From JAWKTT01 sp041398965 (GTDB taxonomy: Bacteria; Planctomycetota; Planctomycetia; Planctomycetales; Planctomycetaceae), in contig JAWKTT010000029.1 of NCBI GenBank assembly GCA_041398965.1, positions 1-59,734 of the forward strand: a DNA stretch of 59,734 nt, in the 5' to 3' direction. Numbering within the stretch: position 1 is the stretch's first letter; the number at the start of each line of letters is the position of its first letter. This document shows, one piece after another, positions 25,344 to 34,996 of the stretch. Position numbers and translations under genes: made by a program. The notes beneath the pieces are model-generated. The model did no database searches. It was given only the letters and a program-made list of their open reading frames with translations, and was not told where the DNA came from.

Positions 25344-28300
25344 TCAGGTCAGATCGGCGTTCCACTCCTGGAGGGAACGCACCGATGGTTCCGGATGCTG
25401 TTTCAGGTACTCAATGGCTCGAACCATTGCAAAACATCCGGGTAAAGTTGTCACGCAGGGGACGCCATAGCTCACAGCAGCGGCACGGATACGGCCTTCA
25501 TCGGTGCGACAACCGCGACCACTCGGGGTGTTGAAGATGAACTGCACGTCGCCGTTTGCCATATAGTCCAGCAGGTTCGGTCGGCCCTCCTGGACTTTGC
25601 GGACAAATTCCACCTCAATCCCTGCCTCCTCAAAAACTCGACCTGTTCCCGACGTACTGAGAATGGTGAACCCCATCTTCTTGAGCAACTTGGCAGGTTC
25701 GATCATCGCCTGTTTGTGCGGGCCGTTCATGCTGATGAAGACTTTGCCAGTCGTCGGGAGTTCGATCCCAGCTGCCATCTGACTCTTGGCGAATGCTGCG
25801 GCGAAATGTTTATCGATTCCCATGACCTCGCCAGTCGACCGCATCTCAGGGCCGAGAATGATGTCGACCCCCGCAAATCGCTGGAACGGAAACACCGACT
25901 CTTTGACCGACGTGTGATCGGGCCAAACTTCCTTCGTGATCCCTTGTTCCTTCAGCGAGACTCCGGCCATCACCTTGGCAGCCATGCGGGCGAGTGAAAG
26001 GCCGGTGGCCTTGGAGACAAACGGAGCGGTGCGAGAGGCACGCGGATTCACTTCGAGAATATAGACCTTCCACGGGCTGAGTTTGGCGGAGAGGTTGGCG
26101 GTTTCTGAGGTCGGCTGACCTGCCACGTCGGTTGCCGAGCCGGAGGTGGTGAGCGCGATGTCATCCAGCCGCAACTCGGAGCTCTCTTCTCGCTTCACGG
26201 CGAACTGAATGTTCATCAGCCCCCTCACATTGAGAGCGGCCGCCAATTTGTACGTCGCCTGTTTGATTTCATCAATCACCGACTGCGGCAAGGAGTACGG
26301 CGGCAGGGCACAGGCGGAGTCCCCACTATGGACTCCGGCCTCTTCGATATGTTCCATGACCCCGCCAACGAGCGAGGTCTCGCCATCGGAGATACAGTCG
26401 ACGTCGACCTCGATGGCGTCTTGGAGAAACTTGTCGATGAGCACGGGGTGATCGGGTGAGGCATCGACCGCTTCGCTCATATAGCGAGTGAGCGACGCCT
26501 CTTCATAAACGATCTCCATGGCGCGTCCCCCGAGAACGTAACTCGGTCGGACCAGCACCGGGTATCCGATGCGTGCCGCTTGTTGACGGGCCCCTTCGAT
26601 GTTTGTCGCCAATCCGTTGGGTGGCTGATGCAGGCCGAGTTTGTGCAAGATCGCCTGAAACTTTTCGCGGTCTTCTGCGGCGTCGATCATATCGGGGGAG
26701 GTTCCGATGATCGGGACTCCCGCTGCCTCTAGGCCACGTGCGAGATTGAGAGGGGTCTGTCCGCCGAACTGAACGATGACCCCGTCAGGCTGCATTCGGT
26801 CGCAGATATTGAGGACATCTTCGGTCGTGAGTGGCTCGAAGAAGAGAAGGTCGGATGTGTCATAGTCGGTCGAGACGGTCTCGGGATTCGAGTTGACCAT
26901 AATCGACTCGACGCCGAGCTCTTCCATTGCGAAGGCAGCATGACAGCAGCAGTAGTCAAACTCGATCCCCTGCCCGATACGGTTCGGTCCCCCACCAAGA
27001 ATCATGATGCGACGAGGCTTCTCGGGATTGCGAGCAGGGGTCTCGTCTTCGGTTTCGTAGGTCGAGTAGTAGTAAGGGGTGTACGCTTCAAACTCGGCGG
27101 CACAGGTGTCGACCTGTTTGAAAGTGGCCACGATCCCGCGCCCCTTTCGATGCTGGCGGACGTCCATCTCCGTCGAATGCCACCAGCCTGCCAGTTGACG
27201 ATCCGAGAACCCGGCTCGTTTCGCCTTACGAAACAGTTCGTCGGGGACATCGGACAATCGCGTGACCCCCTGCAACTCCTCTTCGATCGCAATGAGATCG
27301 CGAAGATTCCGCAAGAACCAAGGGTCGATGTTCGTGAGCCCATGAACTTCTTCGACCGTCATCCCACTCTTCAGGGCGTAACGAATATGGAAGATTCGCT
27401 CGGCATTCGGGGTCGCCAGTTTGCTCCGAATCTCTTCGATGCTCGGCTGAGCTGCGGTCCCCCAGAGGTCTTTTTTTCCGCCGCCCAAACCGAAGTGTCC
27501 GATTTCCAAACCTCGCAGTGCCTTCTGCAACGACTCCTTAAACGTCCGTCCGATCGCCATCGTTTCGCCGACCGACTTCATCTGTACGGTGAGAGTCGGG
27601 TCGGCATCCGGGAATTTTTCGAATGTCCAGCGGGGAACCTTCGTGACGACGTAGTCGATCGTCGGTTCAAAACAGGCGAGAGTTTCCCGGGTGATGTCGT
27701 TCGGAATCTCGTCGAGCGTGTAGCCGACCGCCAGCTTTGCCGCGATCTTGGCTATCGGGAATCCTGTCGCCTTCGAGGCGAGGGCCGATGACCGACTGAC
27801 CCGCGGATTCATCTCGATGATGGTCATTCGACCGGTCTTCGGGTTAATGGCGAACTGCACGTTCGACCCCCCGGTCTCGACGCCGATCTCCCGCATACAG
27901 GCGATCGTGGCATCTCGCATCATCTGATACTCTTTGTCAGTCAACGTCTGAGCTGGAGCAACGGTGATCGAGTCTCCCGTATGAACCCCCATCGGATCGA
28001 AGTTTTCAATGGCGCAGATGATGACGACGTTGTCTGCCTTGTCCCGCATCACTTCCATCTCGTACTCCTTCCAGCCGAGGATCGATTCCTCGAGGAGCAC
28101 TTCCGAAACGGGGGACAGCTTCAAACCGTAGCGAACCTTTTCTTCGAACTCTTCCTTGTTGTAAGCGATGCCCCCTCCTTGACCGCCGAGCGTAAAACTC
28201 GGGCGAATGATGATCGGCAAACCGATTCGGGTGGCGACTTCGCGAGCCTCTTCCATGTTGTGAACGACCGACGACTGCGGGACGTCGAGGCCAATCTTCA

Positions 28301-28709
28301 TCATCGCTTCTTTGAATGTCTCGCGACCCTCCGCCTTCTGAATGGCGTCGGCCCGGGCACCGATCATCTCTACGCCGTACTGTTCGAGAATCCCTCGGCG
28401 GTACAGGTCCATTGCCGTGTTCAGACCGGTCTGTCCCCCCAGCGTTGGGAGCAGCGCACAAGGGCGTTCCTTCTCGATGACTTTGGCGACATGCTGCCAG
28501 TTGATCGGCTCGATGTAGGTCCGGTCCGCCGTTTGCGGATCCGTCATAATCGTTGCCGGATTCGAGTTGACGAGGACGACCTCATACCCCTCCGCCCGCA
28601 GCGCCTTACACGCCTGAGTTCCAGAATAATCGAACTCACACGCCTGCCCAATCACGATGGGTCCAGAGCCGATAATCAGAATCTTCTTGAGGTCGTCTCG
28701 ACGTGGCAC
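25344..28709 (-). CDS. carB: Carbamoyl-phosphate synthase large subunit
   Basis: A protein of 1121 residues if started at the GTG 28709 (MPRRDDLKKILIIGSGP), or 1145 from ATG 28781. It makes carbamoyl phosphate from bicarbonate, ammonia and two ATP for pyrimidine and arginine synthesis. Both ATP-grasp halves are complete, with GPIVIGQACEFDYSGTQA, GGPNRIGQGIEFDYCCCHA and the C-terminal MGS-like allosteric domain. It is longer than the roughly 1070-residue norm mainly because of a polar insertion of about 40 residues in the second ATP-grasp domain, encoded near 26074-26196. The small subunit gene is not in the window. Confidence 0.96.
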   Translation of the reverse strand: MPRRDDLKKILIIGSGPIVIGQACEFDYSGTQACKALRAEGYEVVLVNSNPATIMTDPQTADRTYIEPINWQHVAKVIEKERPCALLPTLGGQTGLNTAMDLYRRGILEQYGVEMIGARADAIQKAEGRETFKEAMMKIGLDVPQSSVVHNMEEAREVATRIGLPIIIRPSFTLGGQGGGIAYNKEEFEEKVRYGLKLSPVSEVLLEESILGWKEYEMEVMRDKADNVVIICAIENFDPMGVHTGDSITVAPAQTLTDKEYQMMRDATIACMREIGVETGGSNVQFAINPKTGRMTIIEMNPRVSRSSALASKATGFPIAKIAAKLAVGYTLDEIPNDITRETLACFEPTIDYVVTKVPRWTFEKFPDADPTLTVQMKSVGETMAIGRTFKESLQKALRGLEIGHFGLGGGKKDLWGTAAQPSIEEIRSKLATPNAERIFHIRYALKSGMTVEEVHGLTNIDPWFLRNLRDLIAIEEELQGVTRLSDVPDELFRKAKRAGFSDRQLAGWWHSTEMDVRQHRKGRGIVATFKQVDTCAAEFEAYTPYYYSTYETEDETPARNPEKPRRIMILGGGPNRIGQGIEFDYCCCHAAFAMEELGVESIMVNSNPETVSTDYDTSDLLFFEPLTTEDVLNICDRMQPDGVIVQFGGQTPLNLARGLEAAGVPIIGTSPDMIDAAEDREKFQAILHKLGLHQPPNGLATNIEGARQQAARIGYPVLVRPSYVLGGRAMEIVYEEASLTRYMSEAVDASPDHPVLIDKFLQDAIEVDVDCISDGETSLVGGVMEHIEEAGVHSGDSACALPPYSLPQSVIDEIKQATYKLAAALNVRGLMNIQFAVKREESSELRLDDIALTTSGSATDVAGQPTSETANLSAKLSPWKVYILEVNPRASRTAPFVSKATGLSLARMAAKVMAGVSLKEQGITKEVWPDHTSVKESVFPFQRFAGVDIILGPEMRSTGEVMGIDKHFAAAFAKSQMAAGIELPTTGKVFISMNGPHKQAMIEPAKLLKKMGFTILSTSGTGRVFEEAGIEVEFVRKVQEGRPNLLDYMANGDVQFIFNTPSGRGCRTDEGRIRAAAVSYGVPCVTTLPGCFAMVRAIEYLKQHPEPSVRSLQEWNADLT

Positions 28710-29158
28710 GGCTGATTGTATCCGGTATCTGAGGAGTCGTAAGGCGAGGTCCAGACGGACCCCGACCCCGGTGGGGCGCAAATCCCCCCAACGGTACCAA
28801 GGAGGGCCAGAGAATCAAGTGATCGGAGAGGGAAATTCGGACGAGACCCCGCAAAGTTCGCCATTCTCAATTCGGGGACCATCGCAGACCCTCCAACCTT
28901 GAGAATGCCATCAACCAGAAGCGGTCTCGCATCTCACATCTCCCCCCTCAGGCGCTCCCCATCCTCTGCTCCCCAACGCATCAATTCGAGCCAACATATT
29001 TCATCCAATTGACCTTCGTGATGCCGACCGATTCAAAAATCCGAACGACATTGGACTCGTCCTGATTGATCCACCGGCCTAAAATCTTCGTAAAGGTTGC
29101 AACAGCCCGACTCAATGACTGCTGCGATTCTCACACAAAACGGAACAGGACTTCCGCG
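28710..29158. other. Divergent intergenic region, no gene seen
   Basis: The 449 bases between carB and the metallopeptidase gene contain no supported coding region. It must contain promoters for both, but I cannot point to a clear site. If carB starts at 28781 the spacer shortens by 72 bases. Confidence 0.4.
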
Positions 29159-29839
29159 ATGTTCATCAATCCAATCTACCTGCTCTACGCGGCTCCCGCG
29201 ATGCTCCTCATGGCGTGGGCTCAGTCGAAAGTCAAGAGTTCCTTCTCGGCGGGGATGAGAGTCTCCGCTCCTTTGTCTGGAGCCGCTGCTGCTCGACACA
29301 TTCTCGACTCAGAAGGTCTCTATGATGTCGGCGTGGAACTGACCCAGGGATATCTCTCAGATCACTACGACCCCTCAGACCGTGTCCTGCGGCTCAGCCC
29401 AGACGTGTACAACTCACGTTCTGCTGCAGCAGTGGGAATTGCGGCTCATGAGGCGGGCCATGCTCTTCAACATGCCCACTCCTACATGCCATTGATTTTG
29501 AGAAACGCAGCCGTCCCAGCGGCAAGATTCGGCCCGATCGCGTTTGTTGTCCTGGTGTTTGCTGGGATGTTCATCCATCCCTCTCTGATTTGGGTAGGAA
29601 TCGCGTGTTATGGTGCTGTTCTGGTGTTTCAGTTGGTGAATCTCCCGGTCGAATTTGATGCCAGCAATCGAGCGAAAGCATTACTGACGAACATGGGAAT
29701 CGTCGACGCGGAGGGTGCAGCCGCCGTCCGTAGTGTTCTTAACGCTGCTGCGTGGACCTATGTCGCCGCAACACTACAAACATTGATGACCATTCTCTAC
29801 TACGTCATGCAGTTTACCGGAGGCCGAAGCGACGACTGA
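29159..29839 (+). CDS. YugP-type membrane zinc metallopeptidase
   Basis: A 226-residue integral membrane peptidase of the YugP family. The zinc motif HEAGHALQHA (His-Glu-x-x-His) lies at about residue 98, between membrane segments: the N-terminal LYAAPAMLLMAWA, and two long hydrophobic stretches around residues 120-165. A conserved FDASNRAKALL follows, which supplies a further ligand region, and the C-terminal helix is hydrophobic. The frame is open to 29066; the ATG at 29159 gives the normal family N-terminus MFINPIYLLYA. The cellular substrate is unknown. Confidence 0.88.
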   Translation: MFINPIYLLYAAPAMLLMAWAQSKVKSSFSAGMRVSAPLSGAAAARHILDSEGLYDVGVELTQGYLSDHYDPSDRVLRLSPDVYNSRSAAAVGIAAHEAGHALQHAHSYMPLILRNAAVPAARFGPIAFVVLVFAGMFIHPSLIWVGIACYGAVLVFQLVNLPVEFDASNRAKALLTNMGIVDAEGAAAVRSVLNAAAWTYVAATLQTLMTILYYVMQFTGGRSDD

Positions 29840-30047
29840 CTTGTCCCCTTGAATTCCCAAAACACTGTTTGCGATTAATGATGAGCCATTCCTCATTTTG
29901 ATCCGAAAGGACGGCAAATGAGTCGTTCCCTTCAAGGATGACCTGAATGATGTCGCGATCGCCCGGTAGACCGACGACTCGGGAGTGACACAAAGACACA
30001 GTGCCTGTCGTTGCGGGTGCAGTGAGGTCAACAAAGGTGGTGTTCAT
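29814..30047 (-). CDS. Small hypothetical protein
   Basis: A possible 77-residue protein in an otherwise empty region. It has a plausible protein-like pattern (DIIQVILEGNDSFAVLSDQ then NEEWLIINRK) but no recognised family, no clear ribosome site, and its end overlaps the metallopeptidase gene by 26 bases in convergent orientation. It may be spurious. Confidence 0.3.
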   Translation of the reverse strand: MNTTFVDLTAPATTGTVSLCHSRVVGLPGDRDIIQVILEGNDSFAVLSDQNEEWLIINRKQCFGNSRGQVSRRFGLR

Positions 30048-30316
30048 GTCGCCTGGCGAGAGAGGTCCACGGTCAAATTCTGTGGGACAAGTTGTCGGGG
30101 TCGGATCGGTTGTGCAGACGGCGGCAGCTGGTTTCGGCTTGGCACACGTTACAATCGTCAGGACTCCGAGTCCCCTCTATGGTCGTTGCGTTTTTACCAC
30201 ATCCTGGAAGCCGATCTCGACCTAACGTTGACTGTTCTCTCATCGGCAGTCCACCCCGTTTTAAGTTCCCCCCGGATGCTCTGCCTCACTCGTTCACTCT
30301 CTCGTGAGAGCATCTC
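30048..30316. other. Intergenic region before the FHA-GGDEF gene
   Basis: No supported gene. Together with 29840-30047 it makes a 477-base spacer. It should contain the promoter of the FHA-GGDEF gene; no clear site was recognised. Confidence 0.35.
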
Positions 30317-31285
30317 GTGCAGACTCTTCACCAGTTCCAACTTCCGGAAACTCGCGTCCCCGAGGCACCGCTTCGTCCAGGAGACGACCAGTCTCGCGAG
30401 TCCTGTCTGGTCCGCATTTACCCGCCCGGACTCACCGGGAGCCTCATCCCGCTGAGGGAAGGACGGATGTCGATCGGCCGCGACCCTCTCTGCGACATCG
30501 AGTTGATTGATGACTTCATCTCGCGGCATCATGCAAGCATTGAGCGAGATAATGATGGATTCTTCCTCACAGACATGACGAGCCTGAATGGCTGTTTTGT
30601 CAACGATCTTCGCATCGAACGGCAACGCCTCAAACCCGGCGATCACCTTCGACTGGGGAACCACATCCTCAAGTTCCTCTCTTCGAACCATGTCGAGGCT
30701 CAGTACCACGAAGCCGTCTATCAGATGATGACCAGCGACGGCCTGACAATGGCGTACAACCGTCGCTACTTCGAAGATGCTTTTCGTCGCGAGGTTCTCC
30801 GCTCAAATCGACATTGCCGCTCCCTCGCTCTTGTATTATTCGACATCGACCACTTCAAAAAGGTCAATGATCAATATGGTCATCTTGTCGGCGACGAGTG
30901 CCTCCGAGAATTGTGCGAACGAATTCGTCGACGGGTTCGTGAGGACGAAATCTTCGCTCGCATCGGGGGCGAAGAATTCGCCGTGCTGCTCGCCGAGTCG
31001 ACCCAAGAGGGTGCCATTAAGTTTGCCGAAGAACTGATGAATCGTGTCTCCGAACGCCCCTTCGCCAGTGCGCGTGGAGAGTCAGTGAAGATGACGATCA
31101 GCGTTGGACTCGCCCATTGCGATGGAGAGTCTCCGCAAACTCCGGACGGACTGTTTGAAGATGCCGACCGCAGGCTCTACCTCGCCAAAAGGAGAGGCCG
31201 CAACCTTATCATCGGCCCAGACGTCGCGCTCCCTCCGGTCAATGGCATCCCCCAGACCGACGATTCAACCATCCTCGGCGACTGA
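30317..31285 (+). CDS. FHA-GGDEF diguanylate cyclase
   Basis: A 322-residue cytoplasmic signalling protein. The N-terminal FHA domain (about residues 30-125) has the phosphothreonine-binding residues in SIGRDPLCDIEL, SRHHASI and TSLNGCFVND. The C-terminal GGDEF domain (about residues 140-300) has the substrate loop DIDHFKKVNDQYGH and the active-site variant RIGGEEF, so it should make cyclic di-GMP. The inhibitory-site position upstream reads Arg-Glu-Asp-Glu, not RxxD. Joining FHA to GGDEF suggests that cyclase output is controlled by a Ser/Thr kinase, a common pattern in planctomycetes. It starts with GTG. Confidence 0.9.
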   Translation: MQTLHQFQLPETRVPEAPLRPGDDQSRESCLVRIYPPGLTGSLIPLREGRMSIGRDPLCDIELIDDFISRHHASIERDNDGFFLTDMTSLNGCFVNDLRIERQRLKPGDHLRLGNHILKFLSSNHVEAQYHEAVYQMMTSDGLTMAYNRRYFEDAFRREVLRSNRHCRSLALVLFDIDHFKKVNDQYGHLVGDECLRELCERIRRRVREDEIFARIGGEEFAVLLAESTQEGAIKFAEELMNRVSERPFASARGESVKMTISVGLAHCDGESPQTPDGLFEDADRRLYLAKRRGRNLIIGPDVALPPVNGIPQTDDSTILGD

Positions 31286-31324
31286 CGCTCCAGCCCCCCC
31301 CAATGCGAACGACACCTCGACGGC

Positions 31325-32119
31325 TCACGACGCCTCACGGCTGCGCGCGGTGTCCCGTTCGGCCTTCTGTCGTAACCGCGAAAAGTTATGCAGCCAGCGG
31401 TCATAGTCTTGCGTCTTGAACTGAAAGAAGTCGGTCACTTCCTTGTGGGAGACGATCAGGAACTTCTCTGCCGCAAGACCTTCCACGACCTGTCCAGCTA
31501 ACTCGTCCGGCGTCACCGAACTTGTGTGTAAAAAACGATGAATCGGATCTTCGAGATCTAGGAACTCTGTCGCCACACCTGCCGGGCAAAGGCACGAAAT
31601 GTGAACCCCCTCACGGCGATAGCGGACACTAAGCCACTCGGCAAATCCGACAGCCGCATGCTTTGTCGCTGAGTAAGGGGCCGATCCGATTTCCGTCAAC
31701 AGGCCCGCAGCCGACGACGTAACGAGAAACGCCCCCTGTTTCCTCGCGACCATCCCCGGCAGCACATGACGCGACGCATAGACATGCGACATGACGTTGA
31801 TCTGCCAGTTGAGCCCCCATTGGTCATCGGTCGCCTCTTCTCCCCCTTTGACCGTCACCCCGGCATTCGAGCAGAACAGGTCGATCCGTCCCCACTGAGC
31901 GATCGTCTGTTCGACCAACTGCTGCACTTGCGACTCTTCGGCAACATCACAGGGGAGAAACACCCCCCCGATTTCGGCCGCAAGTCGTTCCCCCCCCTCT
32001 TGATCCCGATCCGCCACAATCACCGCCGCAGCTCCGTCCGCTGCAAATCGACGACACAGCCCCTGACCAATTCCACTGGCTCCACCCGTCACCACAATCA
32101 CCGCATCTGCAATCTGCAT
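31325..32119 (-). CDS. SDR-family oxidoreductase
   Basis: A 264-residue short-chain dehydrogenase/reductase. The cofactor site VVTGGASGIGQG is at residues 9-20. The catalytic residues are complete: Asn in LFCSNAGV, Ser in VTSSAAG, and the Tyr-x-x-x-Lys in YSATKHA. The ADRD end of strand 2 suggests NAD preference. AGGAAAG precedes the ATG at 32119; the open frame goes on to 32179. The product after the Rossmann core has a C-terminal tail of about 50 residues of unknown role. Substrate is not predictable. Confidence 0.88.
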   Translation of the reverse strand: MQIADAVIVVTGGASGIGQGLCRRFAADGAAAVIVADRDQEGGERLAAEIGGVFLPCDVAEESQVQQLVEQTIAQWGRIDLFCSNAGVTVKGGEEATDDQWGLNWQINVMSHVYASRHVLPGMVARKQGAFLVTSSAAGLLTEIGSAPYSATKHAAVGFAEWLSVRYRREGVHISCLCPAGVATEFLDLEDPIHRFLHTSSVTPDELAGQVVEGLAAEKFLIVSHKEVTDFFQFKTQDYDRWLHNFSRLRQKAERDTARSREAS

Positions 32120-32625
32120 CGTACACACTTTCCTAAACATCAATGCGGGCCCATCGGGCACCTGTCCCCGCTTCCACACCTCGACTCAACGCTCCGGTCA
32201 CGGGATGATTCGTCAATCCCCATCAACACCGAGAAGCCTAGAAGAAAACCGGCTTCGCTGTCGATACGAACTCCCCCCTCCACAAGGTGCTGTGTGCATG
32301 CCCCACAAGACAACTCCCCAAATCGGAGGCGTCAGCCGACTCGAGACTCCTTCTCCCCCGCTGTCGACACTCCTATTTCAGACAATGCCCCCACGGGGGG
32401 AGAAGGTCGTGACGAAGATGCGTCAGCGCTGGCCGGATGTCGATATCGAAGTCCGCGCAACCTGAAGCACCTCATTGAGCAACATCCCTGGCGAGTGAGT
32501 GTGGCATGGGTTTCAGTCGACTCGCAGAAAACGCAATCGGCGGAACTCTCATCCTTAACTGAGCGAGTCCTCCAGATGGCTTCATCGTTTCACCGAATGC
32601 CGTCCTCAAGTGCGCTCGCTTTGTT
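32120..32625. other. Intergenic region between SDR and ABC ATPase genes
   Basis: No supported gene in these 506 bases. An open frame at 32205-32465 (plus strand) encodes an 86-residue Pro-rich peptide with no family signature and is probably noise. The ABC permease that might be expected after the ATPase gene is not here. Confidence 0.4.
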
Positions 32626-33573
32626 TTATTTTTCAACCATCTCCAGATACGCCTGTTCCAGAGTTCGGCGATGTCGAGTTAGACCGATGATGCTGACCTG
32701 CTGGCTTCTCAGTGAATCGATCAGTTGATCTAACTTTGTTTGGCCTTCAACGAGCAGCTTGACTTCGACAACTCCGGCGCGAGGGGCTTGGCACTGAGCC
32801 GATGGGCCGAGTGCGCGGACGATGGTGTCGCGGTCACCCAAGAGGCTGAGTTGTACCTCAAACTCCGTCCCATTCTCTCCATTGGTGACGGTGTCGACGC
32901 CGCCGACATACAGCAGTTTCCCCTTTTCCATCATCGCCACACGGTCGCACACCAGTTCCAATTCCTGCAACTGATGACTGTTGATAAAGATCGACTTTCC
33001 TTGCCCTTTGAGTTCCGTCAACAGTTTCCGAATCTCGGCTCTTCCACGCGGGTCCACTCCGTCGGTCGGCTCATCAAGAAACAGCAGATCGGGGTCGTGG
33101 AGCAGCGCCTGTGCTAAACCGAGTCGTTGGAGCATCCCTTTCGAGTATCCACTGACGCTCCGATCGGCTGCTGCGGTCAATCCGAGTTGTTTGAGGAGTG
33201 CCGGTCGACGTTCGCGAATGACGCTCAGCGGCAAATTGCTCAGTTCGCCATAGTATTCGAGTGCTGAGTTCGCGGTCAGATGAAGCGGGATGCGGTGCCC
33301 CTCAGGAAGGTAGCCCACCTTGACTCGCCCGTGACGATCACCCGCTGGAACACCGAGCAATTGAGCCTCGCCGGAAGTCCGCCGAACGAGGCCAAGCAAG
33401 ATTTTGATGAGCGTTGTCTTCCCCGCTCCGTTCGGTCCAATCAGCCCGAAGATTTCGCCCGGAGCCACTTGGAGCGTGACGCCACGCAGAGCTTCAACCT
33501 CGGTCTTGCGGAACAGGCCGGACCGGTAAGTCTTCGTCAGATCGGTGACCGAGACAGCTGCCGTTACCATCAT
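32626..33573 (-). CDS. ABC transporter ATP-binding protein
   Basis: A 315-residue ATPase of the export/drug type (CcmA-NatA group). The nucleotide site is complete: Walker A GPNGAGKTT, signature YSKGMLQRLGLAQ, Walker B LLFLDEPTDGVDP and the switch His in INSHQL. After residue about 225 comes a C-terminal extension of the kind found in exporters of this group. It would energise a membrane permease, but no permease gene is adjacent. The gene lies 90 bases downstream of the ferredoxin gene on the same strand, so co-transcription with the iron-sulfur cluster is possible but not shown. Confidence 0.9.
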   Translation of the reverse strand: MMVTAAVSVTDLTKTYRSGLFRKTEVEALRGVTLQVAPGEIFGLIGPNGAGKTTLIKILLGLVRRTSGEAQLLGVPAGDRHGRVKVGYLPEGHRIPLHLTANSALEYYGELSNLPLSVIRERRPALLKQLGLTAAADRSVSGYSKGMLQRLGLAQALLHDPDLLFLDEPTDGVDPRGRAEIRKLLTELKGQGKSIFINSHQLQELELVCDRVAMMEKGKLLYVGGVDTVTNGENGTEFEVQLSLLGDRDTIVRALGPSAQCQAPRAGVVEVKLLVEGQTKLDQLIDSLRSQQVSIIGLTRHRRTLEQAYLEMVEK

Positions 33574-33663
33574 CCCGCCCCTTATGTTGTGTCACAATGG
33601 AGTCTTCGTACACGACGGACATGGAATTCCGTCGTACGAATTGCATCGGACGATTCTTGCACA

Positions 33664-34866
33664 TCAAACATCCAGCGCGTCCAGATTGTCCATCAAGGCA
33701 TCGAGATCATCGCGTGGACGATCGGACTTTTCGCACTGACGGCGCGGGACGCCGACCGTTGCCCCGACGGCGTCGCGACCGTCTCGAACCAATTCGTTGT
33801 CTCGCTCGGCAATCGCGAGATCGAAAGCGTCTTTCCCTTCGCCGCCGAAGAGTTTGGTCAAGTCGATCTTGAACCCGGCAACCTCTCCTTCGGCTCCTGC
33901 AATGGCGGAGTTCTTGTGCTGCGGGAAGATGATGGCGTTCTCTGGGCAGACTCGACTACAAGCGGGGCACCCTTTTTTGCAGTTATCCTGGGCCTCAACC
34001 AGAATTCGGTCGAGTGGATCAGTTCCGTACACCCCAAACAGACAGAAGTCGATGCACTCCATGCAGTTTGTGCAGCGAGAGTAATCGATCACCGGATACC
34101 AGCGGCGCTTCACCTCATCGTCCGCGAAGTTCAACAATCGCGACTCTCCCTCTTCGCCTCCTTCCGTCCCCCCTTCTGCTCCCCCTACCGCGAGACCGTC
34201 AGCAACGGGGTGACCATTCGTCTCAGCAACAGACTTCAACGGATGGCCGTTGGACGTTCCGTTCACCGCATGGCCATTGAGGTGCGACCCGTTCCCATTC
34301 GATGACGGAGCGTCGGTGATGATCGGCAAGGGATTGAGGTATCGTTCCATCTGAGGTTGCTGCGGTGTCCCTCCGATCCAACCGAGCAAGTCGACCAACT
34401 GCTCAGAGTTGTCTCGATGAATTCGGCGAATCTCTTGCAGATAGGGTTCCGCCTTCGTCTCGACCCGGAGGTCGATGCAGTAAATTGGGCGATTGGGAAC
34501 CTCAATCGACCCAATCGCCTCGGACGACTTCTGTTCGTCGCTCCCGTCATCGGCGAGGGCTTCGTCCTCATCGTCCCGCTCTTCAACCAACAGCGAAATC
34601 CCCTCTTTCCCGCGGACTCCTTGACGATCCAGCGTCCAGCGTGCCCCGCGGGGATAGAGCCAGCTCAACACCACCAATGGGCCACGAACCGAACGCAGGA
34701 ACAGCATCCCAGTATGGTCAGCTGTCATGTCGTACAGGTGCGGAACAACTGAGACATCAACCCCCGGCTCCATCATCAGCCGGGTTGCCAACTCCTCTTC
34801 CAAGTGCCGTTTGACAGGGTTCTTCCCCTGTGCCTGCGAGATGACGACGGTAATCTTCTTAGCCAT
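33664..34866 (-). CDS. Two-cluster ferredoxin domain protein with long linker
   Basis: A 400-residue protein. The N-terminal part (about residues 1-180) is unassigned but looks folded. Residues about 187-242 are a Asn/Gly/Ser/His-rich linker of low complexity. A ferredoxin domain follows, with cluster ligands in CTNCMECIDFC (residues 265-275) and CKKGCPACSRVCP (residues 296-308), enough for two [4Fe-4S] clusters with atypical second spacing. It likely carries electrons to an unidentified partner. The GcvH-like and SufE-SufS genes lie directly upstream on the same strand, so it may act with them. No signal peptide is seen. Confidence 0.85.
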   Translation of the reverse strand: MAKKITVVISQAQGKNPVKRHLEEELATRLMMEPGVDVSVVPHLYDMTADHTGMLFLRSVRGPLVVLSWLYPRGARWTLDRQGVRGKEGISLLVEERDDEDEALADDGSDEQKSSEAIGSIEVPNRPIYCIDLRVETKAEPYLQEIRRIHRDNSEQLVDLLGWIGGTPQQPQMERYLNPLPIITDAPSSNGNGSHLNGHAVNGTSNGHPLKSVAETNGHPVADGLAVGGAEGGTEGGEEGESRLLNFADDEVKRRWYPVIDYSRCTNCMECIDFCLFGVYGTDPLDRILVEAQDNCKKGCPACSRVCPENAIIFPQHKNSAIAGAEGEVAGFKIDLTKLFGGEGKDAFDLAIAERDNELVRDGRDAVGATVGVPRRQCEKSDRPRDDLDALMDNLDALDV

Positions 34867-34996
34867 GGGGCAATCGCTATCAGGAAAGTTTCGGGGCGGA
34901 ACGATTCACGTCACTGGTTGCATCAGGTCGGTACATCACAACAGGTGCGAACACTTCCGTCTTGATTTAAGAAAGTATCGTCCCCTGTTTGGCGAC

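Noticed and set aside
32205..32465. Plus-strand 86-codon open frame
   Set aside because: Pro/Arg-rich, no ribosome site, no family signature; probably chance in GC-rich DNA.
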